A stretch of DNA of 32,142 bases from Candidatus Dojkabacteria bacterium CG_4_10_14_0_2_um_filter_Dojkabacteria_WS6_41_15 (GCA_002793355.1 PFQB01000098.1:1-32142), one strand, 5' to 3'; positions 17,003 through 25,532 are shown, counted from the first letter of the stretch. A program made the numbers and translations. Notes: generated by a model from the letters alone, not told the origin.

Positions 17003-17920
17003 CTATTTTATATAGTGCTTCGTCGCAAAGAAGGCACAAAGATAGCCAATTAGGGCTCCTAATCCCAGTTCAATTGCACCAAACGCGACGAAGAACCACG
17101 ATGGGTAGAAAAGTGCCTGAAGTCCTACACTAGACATCATGTCGTGAATGAATTTGAAGAGAATATTATCTTGTAAGACAAGGTTTGCGACTAACCAAAT
17201 CACCATTATGGAAAAGAAAGATATTGACGCCGCAACTACACCGTAGACCGCACCTTGGTACATAAAGGGCATTGCCATAATTTTTGGATCTGCGCCTACT
17301 AAGTCCATAATTTCGATTTCTTGTGCAAAGCGGTTGATGGTAAACCCGATGGTTAAGTACACTAATATAATGGAAACGATGAACAAAAAGGCTGTTATAA
17401 CCAAACTGCTGACCGTAACGGTATTGCTAAATTGTCTGATTTTTTCGACGATATCCTGGAAAAATACTTTATCAATGATTAGTGCTCCTTTATTCTTTTC
17501 GTCATCAACCATCTGCACGAAAGGCTTGTAATCGGTATTTGGCCTTAGTTGCACGCGAAGGATGCGGATTTGGTTAGCGTCGAAGGCATATTGACCTTGC
17601 TGTTCTGGGGCAATGCCAATGCTGGTTAGGTACTGCTTTTGAATATCCGCCGAGGTAGAATAGGAAACCTTCATTACGCCGGTTTGCTTCTCAAGATATC
17701 CTTTAAAAATCAGAATATTTTCTTCTTTTTCCTTCGGGTCATAAAATATCGAGAGTGTTGGCTGACTTTGCAAGTAGGTTACGGCTTTTGTCGCAAACTC
17801 GTTCATGACAAAAAATAAGGTTCCTAACGAAAAAGTAACCGTGATAATTACGACGCTTGCGAGCGAAAGACCGGGGTTTCGTCGAATGTATTTAAAGGTT
17901 GTAGCCCACACAAGATTCAT
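17003..17920 (-). CDS. ftsX: Cell division protein FtsX
   Basis: This 305-residue membrane protein has the FtsX topology: a cytoplasmic N-terminus (TTFKYIRRNPGLS), TM1 (about 20-42), an extracytoplasmic loop of about 125 residues, then three membrane segments near 172-195, 222-245 and 275-298. The cytoplasmic loop has RFAQEIEIMDLVGADPKIMAMPF, split here as RFAQEIEIMDLVGAD and the following helix, which is the conserved coupling region. FtsX passes ATPase-driven changes to peptidoglycan hydrolase regulators outside. It starts one base after ftsE ends and precedes the EnvC-like partner. Confidence 0.95.
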   Translation of the reverse strand: MNLVWATTFKYIRRNPGLSLASVVIITVTFSLGTLFFVMNEFATKAVTYLQSQPTLSIFYDPKEKEENILIFKGYLEKQTGVMKVSYSTSADIQKQYLTSIGIAPEQQGQYAFDANQIRILRVQLRPNTDYKPFVQMVDDEKNKGALIIDKVFFQDIVEKIRQFSNTVTVSSLVITAFLFIVSIILVYLTIGFTINRFAQEIEIMDLVGADPKIMAMPFMYQGAVYGVVAASISFFSIMVIWLVANLVLQDNILFKFIHDMMSSVGLQALFYPSWFFVAFGAIELGLGALIGYLCAFFATKHYIK

Positions 17921-17921
17921 G

Positions 17922-18794
17922 TTATGCCAAGTTTTTAAGGTTAGTCGCTAATTGTGAAATTTCTTTATCGGTAAACTTCAATTCATTTTTAAGGAAGTTC
18001 GGAGTTAAGTTGAGTAAATCTTCCTTCTCGTCTGGGTTAAGTGGGACTAGCTTCTGGATGAGTTCTGCAGGTAGAATTTTTGCCAGTTTTGCCATAAATG
18101 CCTTGGCAGATTTTTGTTCATTTGTAGGAGAGCTTTGAATCAACTCGCCGTTGTCCAGGTGCCAGTGGGTGTAGTCGTAGCGGTACACGAGTTCAAGATT
18201 GTGAGTGGTCATAATAATGCTGGTGCCCGCCTTATTGATTTTGCCCAACAAGGACATAATATTCTCGGTGTTATCAAGGTCAAGGTCACCTGTAGGCTCG
18301 TCTGCAATCAGCAGTTTTGGATTGTTAGCAATTGCCCGGGCGATGACCACTCGTCGCTTTTCTCCGCCTGATAACTGTTTAGGAAATAAACCTTTCTTAT
18401 CGATAATACCTACGTAATCCAAAAGGTATTCAACGGTTTTCTGCACTTCTTGCGGAGATTTATTCAGAATTTCCAGAACAAAAGCAACATTTTCGTAGAC
18501 ATTCTTGTGTTCTAACAGTTTATAGTCTTGGAAAACAACACCAACGGTGCGTCGGTATGACGGAATTAATTTGCGAGGCAATAATTCGATAGGAACAGTT
18601 TCAAAAACGATACTTCCTTTCGTTGGAAGTTCTTGGCGAATCAATAGTTTAATGAGTGTGGTTTTACCTGAGCCCGAAGGTCCGGTTAAAAAGACGAACT
18701 CACCTCGCTCTAAACCGAACGAAACATTTTTAAGGACAGGAATAACAATATTACCCTGTTTGTATAGTTTTGATAGTTTTGAAACGCGGAGCAT
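17922..18794 (-). CDS. ftsE: Cell division ATP-binding protein FtsE, with C-terminal extension
   Basis: This ABC ATPase has Walker A GPSGSGKT (38-45), the Q-loop in VVFQDYKLL (Q89), signature LSGGEKRR (141-148), Walker B LLIADE (D165, E166) and H-loop H198. The stretch RRTVGVVFQDYKLL is typical of FtsE. With FtsX it couples ATP hydrolysis to septal wall remodelling. FtsE is usually about 220-230 residues, but this one has 290. The extra tail of about 65 residues is helical and rich in Lys and Leu, and I recognise no domain in it. TACAAT six bases before the ATG predicts a leaderless mRNA for the ftsE-ftsX-EnvC-like operon. Confidence 0.95.
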   Translation of the reverse strand: MLRVSKLSKLYKQGNIVIPVLKNVSFGLERGEFVFLTGPSGSGKTTLIKLLIRQELPTKGSIVFETVPIELLPRKLIPSYRRTVGVVFQDYKLLEHKNVYENVAFVLEILNKSPQEVQKTVEYLLDYVGIIDKKGLFPKQLSGGEKRRVVIARAIANNPKLLIADEPTGDLDLDNTENIMSLLGKINKAGTSIIMTTHNLELVYRYDYTHWHLDNGELIQSSPTNEQKSAKAFMAKLAKILPAELIQKLVPLNPDEKEDLLNLTPNFLKNELKFTDKEISQLATNLKNLA

Positions 18795-18800
18795 AGGAAG

Positions 18801-18806
18801 ATTGTA
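18801..18806 (-). promoter_or_regulatory. Predicted -10 element of the ftsEX operon
   Basis: On the minus strand TACAAT (18806-18801) ends six bases before the ftsE ATG, giving a leaderless start. Confidence 0.65.
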
Positions 18807-18847
18807 ACATACCGAGGATTAAGGTAGTGCTAATGCTTGAAAAGTAG

Positions 18848-18889
18848 TATAATTTCATTGCTTCCCCACAATAATTTTTGTTTATAAAC
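18848..18889 (+). promoter_or_regulatory. Promoter and CTTCCCCA leader of orphan gene 1
   Basis: TATAAT (18848-18853) is followed by CTTCCCCA (18861-18868), close to the expected transcription start, and the ATG comes 21 nt later. The same layout precedes the next two genes. No Shine-Dalgarno site is present. Confidence 0.65.
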
Positions 18890-19546
18890 ATGCCACGAAA
18901 TTTTCAGCCAGTGATTGTGGAGCCAACTCCTTTTCCATCAGAATCAAAATTTGTATTAGCAATTGAAGAACGCGTTGATGGATTCCTCCAAACAATGCTA
19001 AAAGAAGAAGAATACGTAAGTGTACAAACAGCACTATGTTCATCCAAAGGATGGGTTGATACAAGCAACCATTTCTATAAACCAAAATCAAACAAAGGAA
19101 CGGATCAGCCGCACAGAGTCAGGGAAGAAAACGTAAAAGCGCTCGATGGAACATTGTATGCATGTGTTACGCACGCATATGTGCCAGAAGCACAAGAAGA
19201 TATGGAGCTGGAGACTAGCCGGGTAATTCCCGTTGCAGGGCAACATGGTTCGGTCGAGTTAGTGTGTAGAACGTACCAAGACGGAGATTCAGATAAGAAC
19301 TGGTCGGTATCGGTTAGTCCCTATAATGGGACTCATTGGTCTCTTGAAGTGATGAGTAATGTTGATGATTCCAATAGTGCTTTACGTGTTGTTGGTCAGC
19401 ATGAAGCAAATGAAGAGTTTCTGAAACCATTTAGTACCTATTTGGGCATTTCGGTTGGAGAATTGAAGCAGCTTTTACACGAGCAAACGAATGCTCTGAA
19501 GGTTATTGAAAAAATTCGCGAAATTCTTTTTTCAGAAACAGCGTGA
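18890..19546 (+). CDS. Hypothetical protein, orphan group member 1
   Basis: I do not recognise this 218-residue soluble protein. The ATG at 18890 is preferred over a TTG at 18878 because of the leader spacing. A Pro-rich start is followed by a helix (FVLAIEERVDGFLQTML), a strand-rich middle (GSVELVCRTYQDG, NWSVSVSPYNGTHWSLEV) and a helical end (VGELKQLLHEQTNALKVIEKI). The end resembles that of the next gene, with the pattern (E/D)-L-K-x-(L/M) then an I/L-R-x-(I/M)-L-F word. It has its own promoter and stands divergent from ftsE. A regulatory or binding role is possible but there is no direct evidence. Confidence 0.7.
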   Translation: MPRNFQPVIVEPTPFPSESKFVLAIEERVDGFLQTMLKEEEYVSVQTALCSSKGWVDTSNHFYKPKSNKGTDQPHRVREENVKALDGTLYACVTHAYVPEAQEDMELETSRVIPVAGQHGSVELVCRTYQDGDSDKNWSVSVSPYNGTHWSLEVMSNVDDSNSALRVVGQHEANEEFLKPFSTYLGISVGELKQLLHEQTNALKVIEKIREILFSETA

Positions 19547-19570
19547 GCATTGGTGTTGAGATTGTAGAAG

Positions 19571-19616
19571 TGGTATAACTAGAAGCTCCCCACTATTTTT
19601 ATTAGGTACATTGACT
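19571..19616 (+). promoter_or_regulatory. Promoter and CTCCCCA leader of orphan gene 2
   Basis: TGG-TATAAC (19571-19579) is an extended -10. CTCCCCA follows at 19586-19592, and the ATG comes 24 nt after it. Confidence 0.65.
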
Positions 19617-20306
19617 ATGGCAGTAAAAGCAGCTAACGCGAATGGTTCAGAAGGGCTCACGACATCAATAAGGGCAAGCTTTCAATACGAGGACAATCGA
19701 TTAAGACGGGAAGTGACGGAAGAAAAGGTAGAACATGCGATTAAACAGGACCTCTCTTCACTAGCAATAAGACATTTAACCGAGCAAGAAATCGACGTGA
19801 TTCGACCTAAGAAGCAGAGTGAATTGGTCATAGAGGTTAGTAGCCCTAAGTGTCTTGGCTGTAAAAGGCAGATAGAGTATCACGCACATTTATTAGAAAG
19901 TGATAATGGCTTTTCTGTAGCATTTGACCATAAGCAGCGGGGGAAAGAGATTCTTTGTTCAGCAATTACTGTTTCAAGAGAATTTGCTGGTGTTGTTGCT
20001 GGAAATCCCAATAGTATTGTCATGAACATAGAAAGCAAGGGGGAACTTAACGAATACTCCAGGATTTCGGTGTCAATTCCCCAAGTTGACGCAACGAAGA
20101 CAGCAAAGTTAGTAATCTGCTTTCATGGATCCGTTGGTTGGGTAAATTGGAAAGACGAAATCAACAATGAAGAACTACTAGCGCTAATTCCGGATTTAAC
20201 ACCGGAGGACCTAAAGAACATGCATGTTGCTGCAACTCGTGACCGCGTATTTAACATTCTTCGCAGTATGCTATTCTTTAACAAGACGGTGGCTGAGGGG
20301 ACGTAA
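19617..20306 (+). CDS. Hypothetical protein, orphan group member 2
   Basis: I do not recognise this 229-residue soluble protein. The ATG at 19617 is chosen over a TTG at 19611. The N-terminus is helical and charged (TEEKVEHAIKQDLSSLAIRH). The middle is strand-rich and includes KCLGCKRQIEYHAH, where two Cys and two His could bind a metal, though this is speculative. The end (TPEDLKNMHVAATRDRVFNI, then LRSMLF) resembles the end of the gene at 18890. It is transcribed alone from its own promoter. Confidence 0.7.
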   Translation: MAVKAANANGSEGLTTSIRASFQYEDNRLRREVTEEKVEHAIKQDLSSLAIRHLTEQEIDVIRPKKQSELVIEVSSPKCLGCKRQIEYHAHLLESDNGFSVAFDHKQRGKEILCSAITVSREFAGVVAGNPNSIVMNIESKGELNEYSRISVSIPQVDATKTAKLVICFHGSVGWVNWKDEINNEELLALIPDLTPEDLKNMHVAATRDRVFNILRSMLFFNKTVAEGT

Positions 20307-20362
20307 GCACTAGCGCATTGTTTAAGGTTATCAGTTAGTTATTGTAGGTAAACTGCCTGAAA

Positions 20363-20406
20363 TGATATAATTACTGACTCCCCAAGTTAAATTACGCAAA
20401 TAGATT
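20363..20406 (+). promoter_or_regulatory. Promoter and CTCCCCA leader of orphan gene 3
   Basis: TGA-TATAAT (20363-20371) is an extended -10. CTCCCCA is at 20378-20384, and the ATG comes 22 nt later. The spacing nearly equals that of the two preceding genes. Confidence 0.7.
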
Positions 20407-21108
20407 ATGCCAAGTGCTGATACAGAACATATTAGTAAGGAAAAAATTTTCGTTTATAAAGACCCACAAGGTGGACCAGTCTCTGAAAACGATAAAAGGG
20501 TAGTTACAAGAGATATTGCTACGAAAATAGGTAAGCTTGTAAAGGAGTCCTTTCCAAAAGCATTTTTGGATGAAGTCTTGGCTGAATGTCCGGAACTGGA
20601 GTGTAGTGCAACGACACCTAGAAAACATCTTGATGGTAATTTTAGGGCAATTAAATATACAGCAACTGCTAATTATCCCACAAAGAACGGTGCAGCTGTA
20701 AGAATTAGTCTCAACAGAGAACCCGAGCGACAAGCCAGCCGAAAGATTGTTGTTAAAAGAGAAAATGAAGGTAAGTTCGGCATATGCTCAGTAAAGTATG
20801 TTACCGCATGGAATCCCGGAGCTAATCAACATACAGAGTTTGTCGAGGTCGCTGTCATAGGAGATGATTATAAGCCAGCTTCGTTGATTATTTCCAGAAG
20901 AGCTGATGGAAAACGAAATGTAAAAATTGTTGGGGAAGGTGCAACTAATCCTTCGGCCATCGGAGAGATAAAAGATTATCTTGGTTTAAGAAGCGATATC
21001 ACTCTTATGAAGCCAGGAGCTGAAGATGTATGGGAATTTTCGCCAGATGCTGAAGACATCGAAGGAAAAGTGCTCTTAATGGTGTTCGCCAATCGTTGCG
21101 GAGATTGA
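20407..21108 (+). CDS. Hypothetical protein, orphan group member 3
   Basis: I do not recognise this 233-residue soluble protein. A helical N-terminal region (RDIATKIGKLVKESFPKAFL) is followed by several predicted strands (FRAIKYTATANYPTKNG, FVEVAVIGDDYKPASLIISR) and KNVKIVG-like turns, and the end is acidic. The words FVEVAVIGDD and KIVGEG with a following YLGL recall the VELVCRTYQD and VVGQHE with YLGI of the gene at 18890, so the two could be distant relatives. It ends in TGA and converges on prfB with an 18-nt gap. Confidence 0.7.
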   Translation: MPSADTEHISKEKIFVYKDPQGGPVSENDKRVVTRDIATKIGKLVKESFPKAFLDEVLAECPELECSATTPRKHLDGNFRAIKYTATANYPTKNGAAVRISLNREPERQASRKIVVKRENEGKFGICSVKYVTAWNPGANQHTEFVEVAVIGDDYKPASLIISRRADGKRNVKIVGEGATNPSAIGEIKDYLGLRSDITLMKPGAEDVWEFSPDAEDIEGKVLLMVFANRCGD

Positions 21109-21126
21109 GAAACTTATCTGTAGGGA

Positions 21127-22047
21127 TTAACGAAGCAGTTCTCTCCACACAAATGCCCCAAGTTCTCCTTTCAATACTTTTTCAACTTGTGAAGTTTTAT
21201 ATCCAATTCTTGTATCTTTTACGTAGTTTAACCCAAAATCGTAGGTGCGAATGACGGATTCCAGAGAAGTCGCCTTGTAGCTTGCAAGTTCTTTGGCTTG
21301 GCGTTCTTCTTCTCTTTTTAGGAGTGCAGCTCTTAGCAAAGTAAGGGCATTTTGTTTATTTTGCAACTGACTTCGAGATTGACTGTTTTTGATCATAATT
21401 CCCGTCGGGATGTGCTTGACGATAACTGCAGTTTCCACCTTGTTCACATTCTGTCCACCGGGGCCACTAGTACGTCCGGTCTTTATTTCCAAATCGCTTT
21501 CTTTAATGAGTACCGAATCTTTGGCGCTTGCCGTTGGATAAATCTGTACTAGGCAGTTAGAAGTCTGCATTTTTCCCTTTGTCCCGAAGGGTGACTTACG
21601 TTCTAAACGGTGTGAACCTTCCTCTTTTTGAAAGGCAAGGTACGCATAAGAATCCGAAATTTCAATGCTGGCATGAGTTATTCCTGCGGTCGGATCCGGT
21701 TCATATTCCAATAATTCATATTTTGCCCCCAAGTGCTTTAAATACTCAATGTACATGGTGGTAAGCATATCGGTCCAGTCTTGGGCATCTAACCCACCTT
21801 GGCCAACGCGAAGATCAAGGATACAACCACGGGATTCGAAACTACTAACGTTATTTTGCAATATTTCGGGAAGAATTCGCTGCGTTTCTGCATGCACTTC
21901 TGCAAGCAATGAAGCGTCGGATACGGCCATTTGCCATAACTCCTGCAACGAAATACCCTGGGGGGTATGCCATAGCTTGCTCTCGTAGGCGAATAAATCG
22001 GGTAATTCCTTCTCGGTCAATTGGTTAAATATGTTGTGCAATAGCAT
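21127..22047 (-). CDS. prfB: Peptide chain release factor 2, short N-terminal domain
   Basis: The class is set by the stop-codon reading motif SPF (152-154 in RLERKSPFGTKG), which marks RF2 and recognition of UAA and UGA. The peptidyl hydrolysis motif GGQ is at 197-199 (SGPGGQNVNKV). The protein has 306 residues against about 365 in E. coli. The loss is in the helical first domain, which touches the ribosome stalk base and L11. The usual programmed frameshift (CTTTGA near codon 25) is absent. The start shares a divergent promoter region with gpmI. It shows that UGA is a stop codon in this organism. Confidence 0.94.
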   Translation of the reverse strand: MLLHNIFNQLTEKELPDLFAYESKLWHTPQGISLQELWQMAVSDASLLAEVHAETQRILPEILQNNVSSFESRGCILDLRVGQGGLDAQDWTDMLTTMYIEYLKHLGAKYELLEYEPDPTAGITHASIEISDSYAYLAFQKEEGSHRLERKSPFGTKGKMQTSNCLVQIYPTASAKDSVLIKESDLEIKTGRTSGPGGQNVNKVETAVIVKHIPTGIMIKNSQSRSQLQNKQNALTLLRAALLKREEERQAKELASYKATSLESVIRTYDFGLNYVKDTRIGYKTSQVEKVLKGELGAFVWRELLR

Positions 22048-22069
22048 AGGTAGGGTATAATGAAATCAG
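22048..22069. promoter_or_regulatory. Overlapping divergent promoters of prfB and gpmI
   Basis: TATAAT on the plus strand (22056-22061) ends eight bases before the gpmI ATG. The minus strand of the same bases reads TATACC (22059-22054), ending six bases before the prfB ATG. Both spacings predict leaderless mRNAs, and polymerase could use only one direction at a time. Confidence 0.6.
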
Positions 22070-23656
22070 ATGAAACCTGTCCTACTGATTATAATGGATG
22101 GACTCGGCGTTGGCAAAGATTATGCAGGCAACGCAGTGCTCCATGCAAAAACCCCCACGCTAGATCGATTGTGGACGCGCGCAGATAAGCGGTTGCTTCT
22201 TGGCGCTTCCGGCCCAGATGTTGGGCTTCCTGCTGGTGTTCCGGGCAACAGCGAAGTTGGCCATTTGAACCTTGGCGCCGGTACGGTTGTGTATCAAATG
22301 ATTTCTACCATTAATGATTCGATTATTGACGGATCATTTTTCAAGAGTGAGGTGTTAATTCGCATGGCAAAGGACGTTAATCAGAATCACCGAACGCTGC
22401 ACATTATGGGGCTTTTGTCGGCTTCTGGTGTACACGCGGATGTCCGTCACCTTTTTTCGCTCATGGAATTTTGCCACAAGAATAAGATTGATCCTGTTTT
22501 TCATATTATTACCGACGGTCGGGATACCCCACGCTTCGAAGCCCGTTTTTATCTAAAGAAACTGCGAGAAAAGATGTTCCAATATGGCATGAAACGGATT
22601 GGAAGTGTTAGTGGTCGTTTCTACGCTATGGATCGTAATAATGCCTGGGATAGAATCAAACTTGCGTACGATGCAATGGTTGGGCGCAGTGGACTGAAAG
22701 AAACCGAACCCGAGGTCGCTTTAGAACATGCCTATGCACGGCAAGAAGATGACGAAACTCTGACTCCAACAATTATTGTTGACACCAATGGAAACCCAGT
22801 CGGTCCTGTTACGCAAAACGATGTGGTCCTATTCTTTAATTTTCGCGAAGATCGGGCACGTCAAATCACCAAGGCGTTCGTATCACCAACCGAAAAGTTT
22901 GCAGAGTTCGATCGCCCCTTTGTTATCGAACGCTTTATTACCATGTCAGGGTATGAAGAGGGCCTTCCTGTCGATGTTCTGTTCTCGTCAAAAGAGAATT
23001 ATGAACCAATTTCGGACACGATATCAAAAGCAGGCAAGAAACAATTTCATATTGCAGAAACAGAAAAATATGCCCACGTTACGTACTTTTTTAATGGGGG
23101 GAGAGAGGCGACTGCCGAAGGTGAAGAATTCAGTATAATCCAGTCGCCAAAAGTAAAAGATTATTCAACGGTACCGGAAATGTCCGCCTATCAAGTTACT
23201 GATGTTTTGCTTGAAAGGATGCGAAAAAAGCAGGATGACTTCTATCTGTTGAACTTGGCAAATCCTGATATGGTTGGCCACAGCGGAAAACTTATGCAAA
23301 CTGCGCGTGCTGTCGAAGTTACCGATCGTTGTGTGTATTTTTTGGTAAAAGAAATGCTGTCGCAAGGTGGGCAAGTGCTTATTACTGCAGACCACGGCAA
23401 CGCCGAACAAAAAATAAACCCTGTAACTGGCGAACCAGACAGAAACCATACGTTAAACTTGGTCCCGTTTATGCATATTGTAAATCCTGATGTTTTCGAT
23501 GATGGCAAATGGAATGATGGGACGAATCTTCTTAGGCTGGTATATGATGCAACCGTAATGGACAAAAACGGCATACTTTCTGATATTCCCGCAACTATTC
23601 TCAAGCTGTTGGATGTAAAAGGAGCGGACAGTATGACGGGGCAGAGTTTGGTGTAG
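22070..23656 (+). CDS. gpmI: 2,3-bisphosphoglycerate-independent phosphoglycerate mutase
   Basis: This 528-residue metal-dependent mutase interconverts 3- and 2-phosphoglycerate in glycolysis. The alkaline-phosphatase-type core begins LLIIMDGLG (D10). The nucleophile is S61 in PGNSEVGHLNLGAG. Other landmarks are ITDGRDTP, GRFYAMDR, FNFREDRARQI, NLANPDMVGHSG and LITADHGNAEQ, together covering the two-manganese site. Length is normal for the family. It is alone in its transcript and is read divergently from prfB with a leaderless start. It is the only central-metabolism enzyme in the window. Confidence 0.97.
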   Translation: MKPVLLIIMDGLGVGKDYAGNAVLHAKTPTLDRLWTRADKRLLLGASGPDVGLPAGVPGNSEVGHLNLGAGTVVYQMISTINDSIIDGSFFKSEVLIRMAKDVNQNHRTLHIMGLLSASGVHADVRHLFSLMEFCHKNKIDPVFHIITDGRDTPRFEARFYLKKLREKMFQYGMKRIGSVSGRFYAMDRNNAWDRIKLAYDAMVGRSGLKETEPEVALEHAYARQEDDETLTPTIIVDTNGNPVGPVTQNDVVLFFNFREDRARQITKAFVSPTEKFAEFDRPFVIERFITMSGYEEGLPVDVLFSSKENYEPISDTISKAGKKQFHIAETEKYAHVTYFFNGGREATAEGEEFSIIQSPKVKDYSTVPEMSAYQVTDVLLERMRKKQDDFYLLNLANPDMVGHSGKLMQTARAVEVTDRCVYFLVKEMLSQGGQVLITADHGNAEQKINPVTGEPDRNHTLNLVPFMHIVNPDVFDDGKWNDGTNLLRLVYDATVMDKNGILSDIPATILKLLDVKGADSMTGQSLV

Positions 23657-23675
23657 CAAGATGTGGTACGGATAC

Positions 23676-23704
23676 TTGTCTGTTTTTGCTAGATATCCTA
23701 TAAT
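23676..23704 (+). promoter_or_regulatory. Predicted promoter of orphan gene 4
   Basis: TTGTCT (23676-23681), a 17-nt spacer and TATAAT (23699-23704). The -10 ends five bases before the ATG at 23710, so the mRNA should be leaderless. Confidence 0.75.
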
Positions 23705-23709
23705 ACGCG

Positions 23710-24549
23710 ATGGCGGTAGTAAAACCAGCACAAGAGCCTTGGAAAGAAGGTAAACCTCAATCGTATTCAATCAGTGAAATTACTGAAGCAAGAAAAGTTG
23801 GGCTAAGAAGTGACCCAACACTAAGAGCGCAAATGACCCCTATCGAAGGGAGAACGGCTTCTCGTGGCATAGCTTATGTGAATTTAGGCTTAATTGCGAA
23901 GCATGGCGCAGACCAAAGCGACGTAATTTTTGGTGGGCACGACGACAGTTGGAGTGTTGCTGCTGTAAACACCTCTTGTCTTGATTCTGTTGATGGTATG
24001 GTCGGTTCAGGTAGAGCAATTATCGAGACGAATAGTCAACGACCAAAGGTTAATACTACATATGCACTAGATACAGATTTGAAAGATCCCAATGCTATTT
24101 GCGTTGATATCGAAAGTGAGGCGTTGCCCGGTAAGCACGGCTTAGGTTTGGCACTTTGGACAAAGAGTGGCAATAAACCTGTGCAAATTGACTTAACAGA
24201 TCCAGATTTAAGTGCGCTGGCAATAGTGAACAACTCATGTTTGTTGCCTATACTGTATGAATTGAAAGTGCCTACAGATACAGGAACTATCGACATTTCA
24301 CTCGAAATCATCATGACGAACCAGCAGCTAGATATACGTATTATCAGTGCTGAAGCACACTTTAGTATTCAAGTTCCTAAAGCTTCAATGTCTGTCTTTA
24401 ACGAATTAACTTCTGACGTGTTTGACTCATTATGTCAAGGCAAAGTATTTAACCCTTATCGCCCGAAAGTATACAAATTCAATAAGGATAGTTCTCCTTC
24501 GAATCTGGGAATTTCAGCAGTTGGTTCTGGCTCGTGGTATCTTTCATAA
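23710..24549 (+). CDS. Hypothetical protein, orphan gene 4
   Basis: I do not recognise this 279-residue protein. There is no signal peptide or membrane segment. The first 60 residues are polar. The body looks strand-rich with Asp/Gly/Ser turns (GGHDDSWSVAAVNTS, GLGLALWTKSGNKPVQIDLT, DISLEIIMTNQQLDIRIIS). The end (SSPSNLGISAVGSGSWYLS) is Gly/Ser-rich. Its promoter is good and it is transcribed alone between gpmI and the next orphan gene. It has no visible catalytic motif. Confidence 0.7.
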   Translation: MAVVKPAQEPWKEGKPQSYSISEITEARKVGLRSDPTLRAQMTPIEGRTASRGIAYVNLGLIAKHGADQSDVIFGGHDDSWSVAAVNTSCLDSVDGMVGSGRAIIETNSQRPKVNTTYALDTDLKDPNAICVDIESEALPGKHGLGLALWTKSGNKPVQIDLTDPDLSALAIVNNSCLLPILYELKVPTDTGTIDISLEIIMTNQQLDIRIISAEAHFSIQVPKASMSVFNELTSDVFDSLCQGKVFNPYRPKVYKFNKDSSPSNLGISAVGSGSWYLS

Positions 24550-24578
24550 TCTGCAATGAGTACAAGCACATAAATTAT

Positions 24579-24587
24579 TGATATAAT
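24579..24587 (+). promoter_or_regulatory. Predicted promoter of orphan gene 5
   Basis: TGA-TATAAT (24579-24587) is an extended -10 ending five bases before the ATG at 24593, so the mRNA should be leaderless. Confidence 0.7.
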
Positions 24588-24592
24588 ATAGG

Positions 24593-25495
24593 ATGTTTGA
24601 CAACTTGGAGAATCTTGGTGGTGATTCTGAAGATTCACTTGCTAGGTTAATGCAAGATGCGAGAGAAAATGGATTACAGATTCAGACTATACCAGGGAAT
24701 CATTCTATTGGAGGAGGTCGTTCAATATTCGTTTTTGTTACCCATCCTCGCCAAGATGGAGATGTTCAATTGGCTTATTATGAAGTTGAGGACACATATT
24801 ATGAACTTGGTGAGCATACTGTGGACTGTTCTCTTGCAGGTGAAGGCTTTCAGTGTGAAAGTGGAGAACGTACTATCTTAACTGGCCAGAATCCTGGAGC
24901 TGAATGCCATTCAATAATAACATTTCCGACTGCAGGTGGCACACCAAATATGGCGATGAATTTTCAGGCATCCTCCTATATGCTTGCAAATGGAGGTAAA
25001 ACTTCGCAATCTGTTGAAATTACGATTGGGGCAGCGTCTGTAAGTCTAAATCTTGACGATTTTGAATTAATTGATGATTCTGCCCTTGAAGCAGTCGAAA
25101 CAGATTCTGGCGCTGAAGTTGGGGCTGAGGATGATATTGTATTTGATATTGATGAGAAGGGGCTTCATCTAGTCGAGAGCTCGCGATGCCAAGAAGAAAT
25201 AGTCCAGGATATCGATTTGACTTCAGCATTATTTTTCGATGAAGTACGAAATACAAGAAAATACCATTTAGAAGGCTTGGCACATCCTATTGCTGTTACC
25301 TGCTTTCGCTACGCCTCGCATACTCTTATCACGTTGCGCTATCAAGGAACAAAAATAAAAGTGGATTTTCCTGTTCCGACAAGCGAGGGATTATTAGATA
25401 TTGAAGAAATGGTTGGGTATGCACTGCAAGATGGAAATCTACCAATGTTTGCGGTCCCAAAAGTGGTTGATTTGCAAAGACACCTTGCGCAATAA
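24593..25495 (+). CDS. Hypothetical acidic protein, orphan gene 5
   Basis: I do not recognise this 300-residue protein. It is strongly acidic, with an Asp/Glu-rich linker around residues 160-195 (SGAEVGAEDDIVFDIDEKG) between an N-terminal strand-rich part (SIFVFVTHPRQDGDVQLAYY) and a C-terminal part (PIAVTCFRYASHTLITLRYQ). The C-terminal part has a strand-turn-strand then helix (EGLLDIEEMVGYAL) like the C-terminal layout of the other orphan genes. It has no signal peptide. It has its own leaderless promoter, and murJ follows after 53 bases with a separate promoter. Confidence 0.7.
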   Translation: MFDNLENLGGDSEDSLARLMQDARENGLQIQTIPGNHSIGGGRSIFVFVTHPRQDGDVQLAYYEVEDTYYELGEHTVDCSLAGEGFQCESGERTILTGQNPGAECHSIITFPTAGGTPNMAMNFQASSYMLANGGKTSQSVEITIGAASVSLNLDDFELIDDSALEAVETDSGAEVGAEDDIVFDIDEKGLHLVESSRCQEEIVQDIDLTSALFFDEVRNTRKYHLEGLAHPIAVTCFRYASHTLITLRYQGTKIKVDFPVPTSEGLLDIEEMVGYALQDGNLPMFAVPKVVDLQRHLAQ

Positions 25496-25532
25496 CAAAT
25501 TCTGAATACTTGAATTTTCTTTTTTTGAAAAA

